This document shows, piece after piece, positions 17,515 to 26,671 of a DNA stretch of 64,000 bases (position 1 is the first letter of the stretch; each line of letters begins with the position of its first letter). Source of the DNA: Burkholderia thailandensis E264 (GTDB lineage Bacteria > Pseudomonadota > Gammaproteobacteria > Burkholderiales > Burkholderiaceae). The translations under genes were made by a program, and so were the position numbers. The notes below the pieces were generated by a model that worked only from the letters and a program-made list of their open reading frames with translations, ran no database searches and was not told where the DNA came from. The stretch is taken from positions 2,232,001 through 2,296,000 of the forward strand of contig NC_007650.1 of assembly GCF_000012365.1 (NCBI RefSeq), read 5' to 3'.

Positions 17515-19170
17515 CTATCGCATCCAGGCGAGGTAATACGACACCGCGATCGTCAGGGCGGCGGCCGCGAGCGCCGCATACGGCGCCATGTTCAGCCACA
17601 CGCTGCGCGCCGGCACGACGAGCTCCATGTCGCTTCGCATCTGCGCGGGGAAGCGGCCGCGATCCTGCCAGTAGTGGCGATAGACGAACACCGGCACGAT
17701 CAGCAGCATCGCGATGAGCCCGTTGCGCAGCGTGCCCGCGCCTTGCAGATCCGCGCCCGCGCCGACATAGACGAGGTTCGCATAGCCGCAGATCGAACCG
17801 AGCACGAGGAGCCATGTCGGGCAGCGAAACGGCCGCTGCCATTGCCCGCGATCCATCCGATGAATCCAGCCGGACTGCAAGTTCAGGAAAACGAACAACA
17901 TGTAGCAGACGTTCGAGATCGACAGCACCGTCATGTAATCCGACATCAGCAGCAGCACGAGATTGAAGCCGAGATCGGTCCACATCGCGCGCGTCGGCGA
18001 ACCGTGCTCGTTCACGTGCGACAGGTACTTCGGCAGCCAGCCGTCGACCGACGCCTGATACAGCGTGCGCGACGAACCCATCATCGACGTCATCACGATC
18101 AGGAGGATCGACAGCATCAGCATCACGACGATCGCGTTCGCGACCCACGCGCCGCCGCCGACGATCTTCGCCATCGCGGCCGCGACGCCCGTGCCGTCGC
18201 CGATGCGCGGATCGAGCATCGCCGCGGTGCCGAGCGCGCCCTGGAACGCCATCGGCACGAGCGTCATCACGACCAGGCAGAGGGCCCCCGACCAGAAGAT
18301 CGCTTTCGCGGTGTCGCGGCGCGGATCGCGGAACTCGCGCGTGTAGCAGACGGCCGTCTCGAAGCCGTACGACGCCCAGCCCGCCATGAACATCGCCCCG
18401 AGCGCCATCACGACGCCCTGCCCGTTCCAGTTGCCGAATGTGGCGGCGGTGAGATTGCCTTGCGCATCGTGACCGAGCGGCAAGAGCGGCAGGAGATTCG
18501 ACATCGGCACGTCGCCCGTGACGAACGGCACGATGCCGACGATGAGAAGCGGCGTCAGCGACGCAATGCCGAGAATGCGCTGCGTGCGCGCGGCTTTTGA
18601 TGCGCCGCTGTGCTGCAGCTTGAACGTGATCAGCAACAGGATCGTCGCGATCACGAAGGTGGCGTTGACCCGCAGGGTCAGGCCGGGCTTGATGAAGCCG
18701 AGATCGGCGAGCGTCCACTGCCAGTGCAGGATCGCTGCGTCCGCCGGAAACAGGCTGGTGAGCGCGTAGCTTGCCGCGAGGCCACAGCCGAGCGCGAGCA
18801 TCGGCGACCACGCGAGCCAGTTGCACCACACGGAAACGGGCGCGATCAACTTGCCGTATCGCACCCAGCCGATCGCACCGTACACCGATGCGCCGCCCGA
18901 TTTATGAGGAAATAGCCCGGAAATTTCCGCATAAGTCGCGCTTTGAATCAAACCCATCGTGATTGCGGCGATCCACACCGCCCACGCGGGCTGGCCGATC
19001 GTCGCGCATACGCCGCCGATCGTGAACAGCACGCCTGCCGGCACGCCGCTCGTTACCCAAAATGCGTCCTTCCAACTGAGGCCACGATGCAGGGTGTGGC
19101 CTCTTTCTTCATGTGAGATGGTTGCCTCGATCTCGCTGGTGCTGCGCGCGCGCAGTCCTGCTTGACTCAT
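17515..19170 (-). CDS. APC-family amino acid/amine permease
   Basis: This 551-residue inner-membrane transporter of the amino acid-polyamine-organocation superfamily has about 12 hydrophobic helices, starting with VPAGVLFTIGG. The family signature GWASYGFETAVCYTREFRDPRRDT includes the FE and charged loop after TM6. The start MSQAGLRARS is supported by GGAGG six bases upstream; an ATG ten codons earlier lacks a site. It is the last gene of the leftward betaine series, 179 bp beyond the betaine-binding protein. Its substrate is unknown; context suggests a methylated amine, sarcosine, glycine or serine. Confidence 0.85.
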   Translation of the reverse strand: MSQAGLRARSTSEIEATISHEERGHTLHRGLSWKDAFWVTSGVPAGVLFTIGGVCATIGQPAWAVWIAAITMGLIQSATYAEISGLFPHKSGGASVYGAIGWVRYGKLIAPVSVWCNWLAWSPMLALGCGLAASYALTSLFPADAAILHWQWTLADLGFIKPGLTLRVNATFVIATILLLITFKLQHSGASKAARTQRILGIASLTPLLIVGIVPFVTGDVPMSNLLPLLPLGHDAQGNLTAATFGNWNGQGVVMALGAMFMAGWASYGFETAVCYTREFRDPRRDTAKAIFWSGALCLVVMTLVPMAFQGALGTAAMLDPRIGDGTGVAAAMAKIVGGGAWVANAIVVMLMLSILLIVMTSMMGSSRTLYQASVDGWLPKYLSHVNEHGSPTRAMWTDLGFNLVLLLMSDYMTVLSISNVCYMLFVFLNLQSGWIHRMDRGQWQRPFRCPTWLLVLGSICGYANLVYVGAGADLQGAGTLRNGLIAMLLIVPVFVYRHYWQDRGRFPAQMRSDMELVVPARSVWLNMAPYAALAAAALTIAVSYYLAWMR

Positions 19171-19254
19171 CCAAAATCCTCCGTTGAAGACTCCGCACAA
19201 GGGTACATTCTAACAACACTTCGTTGTGCGAGTCGAAAAAACATCGAAAATTCT

Positions 19255-19274
19255 GCGGGAAAACCCGCTTTTTT
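19255..19274 (+). terminator. Compact hairpin plus T6 on the plus strand
   Basis: GCGGG-AAAA-CCCGC followed by TTTTTT (19269-19274) is a textbook intrinsic terminator, but no plus-strand gene lies upstream, since the region is the promoter side of a minus-strand permease. On the minus strand the same stem is followed by AGAATTTT, a weak match. It could end a small RNA or stop transcripts arriving from the betaine-binding gene. Confidence 0.5.
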
Positions 19275-19313
19275 CTCCAATTAGTTCGGATAACTTCGAA
19301 TTTTCAACCACGC

Positions 19314-19339
19314 CTCAGGCCCGCGTGCACGGGCCTGAG
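19314..19339 (-). terminator. Hairpin after the betaine-binding protein gene
   Basis: CTCAGGCCCG, loop CGTGCA, CGGGCCTGAG: a perfect 10-bp stem beginning 10 bp past the stop codon of the betaine-binding gene. No clean T-run follows on the minus strand, so it may attenuate rather than fully stop transcription into the permease gene. Confidence 0.6.
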
Positions 19340-19349
19340 CGGTCGAAAT

Positions 19350-20213
19350 TCACTGCGCGGAGCCGAGCCATTCGCCCACGCGATCGCCATGTGCGGCGAT
19401 CCACGCATCGGCCGCCGCCGCGGGCTTCGATCCGCTCTGGATCGAGAGCATCACGCCGTCGATCTCGCCCGGCTTCCACTGGAATTTCTTCAGGAACGCG
19501 ACGACAGGCTTCGCCTTGGTCTCGAGCGCCGGATTCACGACGCTGTCGACATGCTCGGCCTCGCCGTACACCTTCTTCGGATCGTCGAGGAAACGCAGCT
19601 TCCACTTCGCGAACATCCAATGGGGCGCCCAGCCCGTGACGACGACGGCCTTGTTCGCATGGATCGAGCGCGCGAGCTCCGCGGTCATCGCGCTGCCCGA
19701 GCTCGGCATCAGCGAATAGTTCAGGCCGTATGCCTTGATCGCGTCGTCGGTCTTGCGCATCACGCCCGCGCCGGCGTCGATGCCGACGATGCGTCCGGCG
19801 AACTCGTCCTTCTCCGCGTTGAGATCGGCGATCGTCTTCGCCTTCACGTAGTTGGGCACGATGAGGCCGATCTTCGCATCGGGGAAATTGGTGCCGAGAT
19901 CGACGACCTTCGTCTTGAACTGCTCCCAGTACGCGCCCTGCGTGACAGGCAGCCACGCGGACAGCGTCGCGTCGAGATCGCCGCGCGCGACGCCCTGCCA
20001 CATCACGCCGGCCGCAACCGGCACGAGTTGAACCGGATAGCCGAGCTTCGTCTCGATGATGCGCGCGGCGACGTTCGACGTCGCGACGCTGTCGTCCCAA
20101 CCTTCGACGTAGCCGATCTTCAGCGTCGGTTTCGTATCGGCCTGCACCGGCGCGGCGGCGGCGAGCATCATCGACAGCACGCCGCAGCCCATGAGCTTCG
20201 TGAGGAATTTCAT
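19350..20213 (-). CDS. Glycine betaine-binding periplasmic protein (OpuAC/ProX family)
   Basis: This 287-residue binding protein has signal peptide MKFLTKLMGCG...VQAD. IGYVEGWDDSVATSNVAA, AWLPVTQGAYW and VVVTGWAPHWMFAKW are the OpuAC segments with tryptophans that form the betaine cage. The start is fixed by AAGGAG before MKFLTK. It follows gbcB on the same strand by 109 bp, so glycine betaine or dimethylglycine is the likely ligand. It differs clearly in sequence from CaiX and the ChoX-like protein in this window. No ABC permease or ATPase is encoded nearby. Confidence 0.85.
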   Translation of the reverse strand: MKFLTKLMGCGVLSMMLAAAAPVQADTKPTLKIGYVEGWDDSVATSNVAARIIETKLGYPVQLVPVAAGVMWQGVARGDLDATLSAWLPVTQGAYWEQFKTKVVDLGTNFPDAKIGLIVPNYVKAKTIADLNAEKDEFAGRIVGIDAGAGVMRKTDDAIKAYGLNYSLMPSSGSAMTAELARSIHANKAVVVTGWAPHWMFAKWKLRFLDDPKKVYGEAEHVDSVVNPALETKAKPVVAFLKKFQWKPGEIDGVMLSIQSGSKPAAAADAWIAAHGDRVGEWLGSAQ

Positions 20214-20322
20214 GATCGATCTCCTTGAGGTTGTCGAAAAGCAAGGGGCCTCTCTAGGTTCTTCAACCACAATTCCCCGTTATCGTTCTTTTACGACACG
20301 TTCTTGCGCAGCGGCGACGCGC

Positions 20323-21462
20323 TCATTTGTCGACGACGAGATCGGACAGCGGCTTGCTGCAGCAAAGCAGCACCATCCCCTGATCGATTTCGCGCTGACG
20401 AATGCCGCCGTTGTGCTTCATGTCGACCTGACCGGACACGAGCTTCACCTTGCAGGTGCCGCACATGCCCTGCGTGCACGATGCGGGCAAGCGCACGCCC
20501 GCTCGACGCGCGGCGTCGAGCACGTGCTCGTCCGCGCCGCATGCGATCTCGCGATTGCTTTTCGCGAACGCGACCGTGTGCCGGCGCGCTTGCGCGTCGC
20601 TCGCGGCGTCGCCCGCCGGCGCTTCGGTCCGCACGTCGCTTTGCGCGAGCGTCTCGAACGAGAAGCTCTCTTCGTGGTAGCGGCCGCGATCGAAGCCGGC
20701 TTCGGCGAGCAGGTCGCGCACCGCTTTCATGTATGGCGCGGGGCCGCACGTGAAAATCTCGCGTTCGAGGAAATCCGGCGCGATCAGCTTCAGGAGCAGC
20801 AACGACAGGAAGCCCGTCACGCCGTGCCAGTTCGTGCGCGCGCCAAGCCGCTCGCACACGAATGCGGTGCGGAAGTTCGCGTGCGTCGACGCAATCAGAT
20901 CGAGCTCCCGCGCGAAGATGATGTCGTCCGGCGTGCGTGCGCTGTGAACGAACACGATGTCGCGATCCTCCGCGAGATCGTGGTGCGCGCGGCTCATCGA
21001 CATCAGCGGCGTCACGCCCGAGCCGGCGGACAGGAACAGGTATTTGCGCGCCGGATGCCGCGCACACGTGAATTCGCCCGCGGGGCCCAGCACGCGCAGC
21101 GGCGCGCCCGGACGCAGATTGTCGTGCAGCCAGTTCGATACCTTGCCGCCCGGCACGCGCTTGACCGTGATCGAGATCGTGTGCGGCCGCGCGGGCGACG
21201 ACGAGATCGTGTAGCAGCGATTGATCGTCTCGCCGTCGATGTCGAGCTCGAGCGTGACGAACTGCCCGGGCTCGAACGAAAACGCGCGCCCCTGCGGCGA
21301 TCGGAAGAAAAAGCTCTTCACGTCGTGCGTTTCCTGTCGCACGTGGCAACACACGAGCGTCTCCTCGACGTCGCTCGTCCAGCGCTCCGGCAGCGCCTGC
21401 CAGAACGCGGGGCGCGTCACGCGGCTGTCGGCCGGTTCGAAATTCGCGGCATCTCGCATCAT
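20323..21462 (-). CDS. gbcB: Glycine betaine demethylase reductase subunit (GbcB)
   Basis: This 379-residue electron-transfer subunit passes electrons from NAD(P)H through flavin and a [2Fe-2S] centre to the Rieske oxygenase GbcA. The ferredoxin-NADP reductase fold shows the flavin motif RCYTISSSP, the NAD(P)-binding SAGSGVTPLMSM and the terminal CGPAPYM. A plant-type ferredoxin domain at the C-terminus carries SCTQGMCGTCKVKL (C-x4-C-x2-C) and the last cysteine in LLCCSKP. Two adjacent ATGs (21462, 21459) are equally good starts. It lies 20 bp downstream of gbcA. Confidence 0.94.
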   Translation of the reverse strand: MMRDAANFEPADSRVTRPAFWQALPERWTSDVEETLVCCHVRQETHDVKSFFFRSPQGRAFSFEPGQFVTLELDIDGETINRCYTISSSPARPHTISITVKRVPGGKVSNWLHDNLRPGAPLRVLGPAGEFTCARHPARKYLFLSAGSGVTPLMSMSRAHHDLAEDRDIVFVHSARTPDDIIFARELDLIASTHANFRTAFVCERLGARTNWHGVTGFLSLLLLKLIAPDFLEREIFTCGPAPYMKAVRDLLAEAGFDRGRYHEESFSFETLAQSDVRTEAPAGDAASDAQARRHTVAFAKSNREIACGADEHVLDAARRAGVRLPASCTQGMCGTCKVKLVSGQVDMKHNGGIRQREIDQGMVLLCCSKPLSDLVVDK

Positions 21463-21482
21463 TGTTGCGCTCCGTCTTCGTG

Positions 21483-22724
21483 CTATGCGCCGATATGCGC
21501 GGCCAGCCGGCCGACGTACCACTCGCAGAACTTCTCGACGAGCCCTTCGGTGTACGGAGAATACGGGCCCGGCTCGTACGCGCTGCTCGCCGCACCGCGC
21601 TGCGAGAATTCGACGAGCGCGCGATCCTGGTCGTTCGTCGCGTTCCAGACGGCCGTCAGGTTCTTCACGTCGTAATCGATGCCTTCCTTCGCGTCCTTGT
21701 GAACGAGCCATTTCGTGCGCACGAGCGTCTCGCCCGCCGACAGCGGGATCACCGAGAACGTGACGATATGGTCGCTCATGAAGTGATGCCACGAATTCGG
21801 CTGCGTCCAGAACGACAGCCCGCCGAGGTCCGCCTGGCGGAATTCGCCGAGCAGCTTCTTCGACGCGACCTTCGCGTCGAGCGTTTGCGATTCGCCGCTG
21901 CGATCGAGCGGCAGCCGCTGCGTGCGAAAGCCCGTCACGTCGGTCAGGCGCTCCACTTCGACGGACGGCAGATCCAGCGCTTCCCATTGTGCGGCGCGCT
22001 CGACGCAGGTGCGCTCGAACGCGGCCATTCCCTCGGCGTTCGCGGGCGAAGGCTGATAGCCGAAGCCGTATTCGTATAACGAAATGGTCAGCTCCGGATG
22101 GTTCGCGACGCAGTGATAGCACTCGCGATTGTTCTCCATCGTCAGCTTCCAGTTGCCTTTCTCGATGATGTCGACCTGCGCGGCGATCTTCGTGTTCGGC
22201 AGATCGTGCGGCAGCAGATACGGCTCCATCGCCGCGCGCATCGTCGCGAAATCGACGGGCGGCTCGTCGGCGAGGCATACGAACAGCAGCCCCGCGAGAT
22301 TCTCCAGATGAACGGGCTTCAGGCTGTGCTTGCAGCGGTCGAACTTCTCGCCCATGTGCTCGGCGAACATCAATTGGCCCGTCAGGTTGTAGGTCCAGCT
22401 GTGATACGGGCACACGATGTTGCCGACCGACCCTTTTTCCTCGTTGCACAAGCGCGCGCCGCGATGGCGGCAGACGTTGTGAAATGCACGGACCTGCATG
22501 TCGTCGTCGCGCACGATCAGGATCGAATCGGCGCCGAGCTGCACCGTCACGTAATCGCCCGGCTCGGGCACGTCCGGCTCGACGCCCACCTGAATCCAGT
22601 GCCGCCGGAAGATCGCGTCCATGTCGAGCGCAAAGATCTCGTCACTCAGATAAAACGGGGCTTCGAGGCTGTAGCCTGCCTTGCGGCGCGCCACCAGCGC
22701 GCGGATGTCTGCCGATACCTTCAT
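21483..22724 (-). CDS. gbcA: Glycine betaine monooxygenase, Rieske oxygenase subunit (GbcA)
   Basis: This 413-residue Rieske non-haem iron oxygenase demethylates glycine betaine to dimethylglycine, releasing formaldehyde. The Rieske cluster is CRH (Cys85, His87) and CPYH (Cys105, His108). The catalytic iron site is in the C-terminal domain, where NNRECYHCVANHPEL supplies the two histidines and a later aspartate completes the facial triad. The start MKVSADI is preferred because GGAG lies eight bases before it; ATGs 9 and 17 codons upstream are possible. With gbcB it makes a complete two-component oxygenase. Confidence 0.94.
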   Translation of the reverse strand: MKVSADIRALVARRKAGYSLEAPFYLSDEIFALDMDAIFRRHWIQVGVEPDVPEPGDYVTVQLGADSILIVRDDDMQVRAFHNVCRHRGARLCNEEKGSVGNIVCPYHSWTYNLTGQLMFAEHMGEKFDRCKHSLKPVHLENLAGLLFVCLADEPPVDFATMRAAMEPYLLPHDLPNTKIAAQVDIIEKGNWKLTMENNRECYHCVANHPELTISLYEYGFGYQPSPANAEGMAAFERTCVERAAQWEALDLPSVEVERLTDVTGFRTQRLPLDRSGESQTLDAKVASKKLLGEFRQADLGGLSFWTQPNSWHHFMSDHIVTFSVIPLSAGETLVRTKWLVHKDAKEGIDYDVKNLTAVWNATNDQDRALVEFSQRGAASSAYEPGPYSPYTEGLVEKFCEWYVGRLAAHIGA

Positions 22725-22775
22725 CGTTTGCTCCGGATTCCTTGCATCCATGGTGTTGTTGCCGACAGGCTTCAT

Positions 22776-23561
22776 TCAGTAGTCGATGAGCTGATGCTCG
22801 CGCAAATACGCGAGGATCACTTGTGCTTTTTCGACCGAACTCCCTTCAATTACGACGTTTCCGCCGCGGCTTTCGGTCGTGGTCGCGGACAGCATCCGTG
22901 CGTGGCCGGAGCGCTTGTCGGCCGCCGCGAGCTTCACGGGCTTGTGCTCGGCCGCGCGCGTCGACCATTGACCGGCGTCCGCCGCCGCGCGGGTCGCGAC
23001 GCGCGTCGCGCGCACGTCGCCCGCGCGCAGCCGCGCATACGCGTAGCGCGGCTGCGCGTTCGCGAGCGGATGCACGGCGACGACGGCCGGCAATGCGGCC
23101 TCGACACGCCTGCGAACGCCTTTCGGCAAGAATTGCCGCAGCGTCGCGCGCGCAGCGTCGACGCTCACGTCCACGGCCGCGCCGGCGAACCGCCAGCCGA
23201 GCGCCGCCGCGACGCGGTAAGGCAGCATGCCCGTGTCGTAGGCGCCTTCGGCGCGCGTGCCCGTCAACACGAGATCGTGATCGCGCACGCGCTCGGCGAG
23301 CGCGGCGGCCGCGTCGTCGCCGTCCGTGCACTCGAGCACTTCGACGCTCGCCGCGCCGAGCGCGAGGTAGTCGGCGAGCGCGGCGTTGCGCGGATCGCCT
23401 GCGTGAATCACGTCGAGCCGCGCGCGATGCTCGGCGGCCAATGTGCGGCCGATCTCGAGCGCGGCCGCGTCGTTGCGGCTATAGCGCGGCGTGCCCGACA
23501 CCGGATGGCGCCCGACCGACACCAGCACCGCGATGCTGTTCAGCTTGCGATTCGCGTTCAT
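22776..23561 (-). CDS. Electron transfer flavoprotein beta subunit for dimethylglycine catabolism
   Basis: This 261-residue ETF beta-like protein has an N-terminal NSIAVLVSVGRHPVSGTPRYSRNDAAALEIG corresponding to the ETF-beta fold, and VLTGTRAEGAYDTGMLPYRVAAALGW matches the nucleotide-binding loop. The partner alpha subunit gene overlaps its start by four bases (ATGA), so synthesis is coupled. In Pseudomonas the equivalent pair lies beside dgcAB and takes electrons from dimethylglycine demethylation to the quinone pool. It is more divergent than housekeeping EtfB, suggesting a dedicated rather than general ETF. Confidence 0.85.
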   Translation of the reverse strand: MNANRKLNSIAVLVSVGRHPVSGTPRYSRNDAAALEIGRTLAAEHRARLDVIHAGDPRNAALADYLALGAASVEVLECTDGDDAAAALAERVRDHDLVLTGTRAEGAYDTGMLPYRVAAALGWRFAGAAVDVSVDAARATLRQFLPKGVRRRVEAALPAVVAVHPLANAQPRYAYARLRAGDVRATRVATRAAADAGQWSTRAAEHKPVKLAAADKRSGHARMLSATTTESRGGNVVIEGSSVEKAQVILAYLREHQLIDY

Positions 23562-24739
23562 GCGGCGGCTCCCATGTACTCGCGCTCCGTCAATGCCGCG
23601 CCCGATCGCGCATGCGCGGCGCGGGCCGCGCTCACCTCGTCGATCAGCGCGGCGATCGTCGCCTGCGCGTCGCCGACGATCGTCAGGTTCGCGCGCTTGG
23701 CGATCGGCGCGCTGCCGTCGAGATTCACCGCGATCACGTGGCGGCAATCCTTGATCCCTTGCAGATGCTGCACCGCGCCCGAGATCCCGAACGCGATGTA
23801 GACGCTTGCATCGACCGTCTTGCCCGTCGCGCCTACCTGCTTGTCGCGCGTGAAGTGACCGTTGTCGACCGCGACGCGGCTCGCGCCGATCGCCGCGCCG
23901 AACGTCGCCGCGAGCTTCTCGAACGCGGCGACGTCGGTCACGCCGTTGCCGGCCGACACGATGAAGTCCGCTTCCTCGAGCGCGACCTGCGCGGCATCGA
24001 TCTCTTCGAGGCGGAGGTCGCGGTAGTTGTCGCCACGGTCGTCGCCGCGGCTCTGGCGCGTATCGAAGGCGTCGAGCGTGCGCTCGAGCGCCGCGCCGAC
24101 GAACGGCAATTTCGGATCGACCGCGTTGTGCGCAAGCAGCACGACGTCGGGCAACGAGCGCGTCGCGAAGCCGCGCTTCGCGTCGACGTGCACGCCGACG
24201 TGGTCCGCCGCGATTTCGACGACCTGCGTCGCGACGCTCGCATTCGCCGCCGCCGCGAAACGGCGGCCGAGATCGCCGTCGCCCGTCGCGTTGTCCGGGA
24301 AGAACACGTGCTGCGGCGATAACGCGGCCGCGCACGCGCGCAGCGCGTCGAGCTCTCGCTCGGGCGCGAACGCGCGACGGTCGAAATCGCGCAGCACGAT
24401 CAGCGTGTCCGCGCCGAGCGCGCCCGCATCGTCGTTCAGTTCTCCGAACACGACGAGCGCGACTTCGGTCTGCGCATCGGCGAGCAGCGCGGCGGCCGCG
24501 AGGGTCTGGCGCGCATGGTCGTCGAGCGCGCCGCGCTCGCTGTGCGCGGCGACGAGAAACACGCGCGCGGCTTCCCGCACGACGCGCACCGGCTTCGCGG
24601 CCGCCGCGCCGTGCGCGTGCGGCGCCCATCGCGCGGCGTCGCCGGGCGCGCTGCCCGTCTCGCCGAGCGTGATGCGCTTCAGTCCCGCCGCGGTCACGAT
24701 GAACGGCCGGCGCGGATCGATTCGTTTGAGCGTGGTCAT
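23558..24739 (-). CDS. Electron transfer flavoprotein alpha subunit for dimethylglycine catabolism
   Basis: This 393-residue ETF alpha-like protein has an N-terminal domain with VFFPDNATGDGDLGRRFAAA and a C-terminal FAD domain containing VDNGHFTRDKQVGATGKTV and YIAFGISGAVQHLQGI, the ETF-alpha FAD signature with the conserved GISGAxQH. An N-terminal extension of roughly 70 residues precedes the usual start of ETF-alpha. The stop codon overlaps the start of the beta subunit by four bases. It lies 4 bp after dgcB, within one transcription unit. Confidence 0.87.
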   Translation of the reverse strand: MTTLKRIDPRRPFIVTAAGLKRITLGETGSAPGDAARWAPHAHGAAAAKPVRVVREAARVFLVAAHSERGALDDHARQTLAAAALLADAQTEVALVVFGELNDDAGALGADTLIVLRDFDRRAFAPERELDALRACAAALSPQHVFFPDNATGDGDLGRRFAAAANASVATQVVEIAADHVGVHVDAKRGFATRSLPDVVLLAHNAVDPKLPFVGAALERTLDAFDTRQSRGDDRGDNYRDLRLEEIDAAQVALEEADFIVSAGNGVTDVAAFEKLAATFGAAIGASRVAVDNGHFTRDKQVGATGKTVDASVYIAFGISGAVQHLQGIKDCRHVIAVNLDGSAPIAKRANLTIVGDAQATIAALIDEVSAARAAHARSGAALTEREYMGAAA

Positions 24740-24743
24740 CGGT

Positions 24744-26669
24744 TCACTCCAGCGAAGCGGCGACGAGTTCGGCGACGTCGAGCACGTCGGGCCGCGGGCC
24801 GACGACGCCTTCGAGCATCGCGGTGCAGTTCGGGCAACCGACCGCGACGACGTCCGCGCCCACCGCGCGCGCGTCCGCGATCCGGATGTCGGGAATCCGC
24901 TGCTTGCCCGGGATGTCGGTGAGCGGCGCGCCGCCGCCCCCGCCGCAGCAACGGCCACGCATCCCGTGCCGCTCCATCTCGACGACCTGGATGCCGATCG
25001 TCCTCAAGAGCTTGCGCGGCGCTTCGGTTTCGCCGTTGTAGCGGCCCAGATAGCACGGGTCGTGATACGTGATGCGCTTCTCGCGCAGCGCGTCGGCTGC
25101 CTGCGGCCTGATCTTGCCGGCCGCGACGAGCTCCGCGATGAACGCCGTGTGATGCTTGACCGCGTAACGGCCGCCGAGCGCGCGGTACTCGTTGCGCAGG
25201 CTGTGCATCACGTGCGGATCGGCCGTCACGATCTGCTTGAACGACAGTGCGCCGAGCGTGCCGATCAGGCGCTTGCCCAACTGCTGGAACGTCGCCTCGT
25301 CGCCGAGCCTGCGCGCGACGTCACCGGTATCCGTTTCGGCGCGGCCGAGCACCGCGTAATCGACGCCCGCATGATTGAGCACCTTCAGGAGCGCGCGCAA
25401 CGTGCGCTGGTAGCGCATGTCGAACGCGCCTTCGCCGGCGACGATCAGCACGTCGACGGCACGCCCCGGCTGCGCGACGGGCGCGCTGAGGTCGACCGAC
25501 CAGTCGTAGCGAGCGGCCGTGTCATAGCCGCCCATCGTGCCCGTCTCGCGCAGGTTCGCGAGCACTTCCGCCCCCTTGCCGGGCACCGCGCCGTGCACGA
25601 GCGTCTGGTTGCGGCGCATGTCGACGATCGCGTCGACGTGCTCGATCAGCATCGGGCACTCCTGCACGCACGCCCGGCACGTCGTGCACGACCACAGTGT
25701 GTCGGCCTCGATCAGCGACGACACGATCGGGCGCTGCGGATCGCCGCCGTGCTTGCCGACGTCAATGCCCGGCGTCGGGCTGCCCGCATACGCGGCGTCG
25801 GTGCCGCCCGCCATTCCGACGACGAGATCCTGGATCAGCTTCTTCGGATTGAGGGGCTGGCCCGATGCGAACGCGGGGCAAGCGGCCTCGCACTTGCCGC
25901 ACTGCACGCACGCGTCGAAGCTCAGTAGCTGGTTCCAGCGGAATTCGGCCGGCTTCGCGACGCCGTATTCGTCGTGCTCGACGTCGGAGGGCTTGAGCGC
26001 GGTCGGCGGCGTCGCGCCGCCGTTGCCCGTGTACGCTTCACGCGTTGCCGCGAAGCGCTCCTGACGCGGATGAAACGCGAGATGCAGCAAGCCCGCGATC
26101 GCGTGCTTCATCGGTCCGCCCTTCGCCGCGCCGAGCGTCATCGCGAACGCGCCCACACCGATCAGCACCGCGCAGAGCACCGCGAACGCGCCCGACATCG
26201 CGGCCGTCGGCACGAGCATGAACAGCACGAGGCCGAGCGCGAATGCGCCGAGCAGCCACGGCAGCGTATTCCACGGCCCGCGCGACAGCCGGGCGGGCAC
26301 GTCCTTCGCATGACGGCGGCGCCAGACGAACACCGCGCCGACGAGCATCGCGAGCGCCGCGAGCAGGATCAGCTTGTCGAGCCACGGCGAGTAGATCGCG
26401 AGCCCGTAATTGACGAATACGAGCGCGAGCGCGGCGAGCGCGCCGCCCGCCGTCGCGACGTGCGTCTTCGCGATGTACGGATCGCGCGCGACCACATGGT
26501 GCAGATCGACGAAGTAACGCTTCGGAATCGCAAGCAGATTCGCGAGCCCGAAGGTGCCGGGCGCGCTCGCGCGGCCGAGCCGCCAGTACGACGAACGTTT
26601 TGCGACCGCGAACGCGAGGCCCGCGACCGACAACCACAGCAACGCGGTAATCAGGATGGCCGGATTCAT
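24744..26669 (-). CDS. dgcB: Dimethylglycine catabolism iron-sulfur membrane protein (DgcB)
   Basis: This 641-residue protein combines about five N-terminal transmembrane helices (to roughly 190) with a cytoplasmic iron-sulfur part. Two [4Fe-4S] motifs are visible: CVQCGKCEAACP (Cys254, 257, 260, 264) and CTTCRACVQECP. Two CCG-type cysteine-rich modules like those of heterodisulfide reductase follow (HDPCYLGRYNG...RCCGGGGG and VGCPNC). It is thought to carry electrons from DgcA toward the respiratory chain together with the neighbouring ETF. The start is 2 bp past the dgcA stop. Confidence 0.92.
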   Translation of the reverse strand: MNPAILITALLWLSVAGLAFAVAKRSSYWRLGRASAPGTFGLANLLAIPKRYFVDLHHVVARDPYIAKTHVATAGGALAALALVFVNYGLAIYSPWLDKLILLAALAMLVGAVFVWRRRHAKDVPARLSRGPWNTLPWLLGAFALGLVLFMLVPTAAMSGAFAVLCAVLIGVGAFAMTLGAAKGGPMKHAIAGLLHLAFHPRQERFAATREAYTGNGGATPPTALKPSDVEHDEYGVAKPAEFRWNQLLSFDACVQCGKCEAACPAFASGQPLNPKKLIQDLVVGMAGGTDAAYAGSPTPGIDVGKHGGDPQRPIVSSLIEADTLWSCTTCRACVQECPMLIEHVDAIVDMRRNQTLVHGAVPGKGAEVLANLRETGTMGGYDTAARYDWSVDLSAPVAQPGRAVDVLIVAGEGAFDMRYQRTLRALLKVLNHAGVDYAVLGRAETDTGDVARRLGDEATFQQLGKRLIGTLGALSFKQIVTADPHVMHSLRNEYRALGGRYAVKHHTAFIAELVAAGKIRPQAADALREKRITYHDPCYLGRYNGETEAPRKLLRTIGIQVVEMERHGMRGRCCGGGGGAPLTDIPGKQRIPDIRIADARAVGADVVAVGCPNCTAMLEGVVGPRPDVLDVAELVAASLE

Positions 26670-26671
26670 CG

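Noticed and set aside
24027..25928. A 633-codon plus-strand open frame
   Set aside because: It is antisense to etfA and dgcB, both with clear family motifs.
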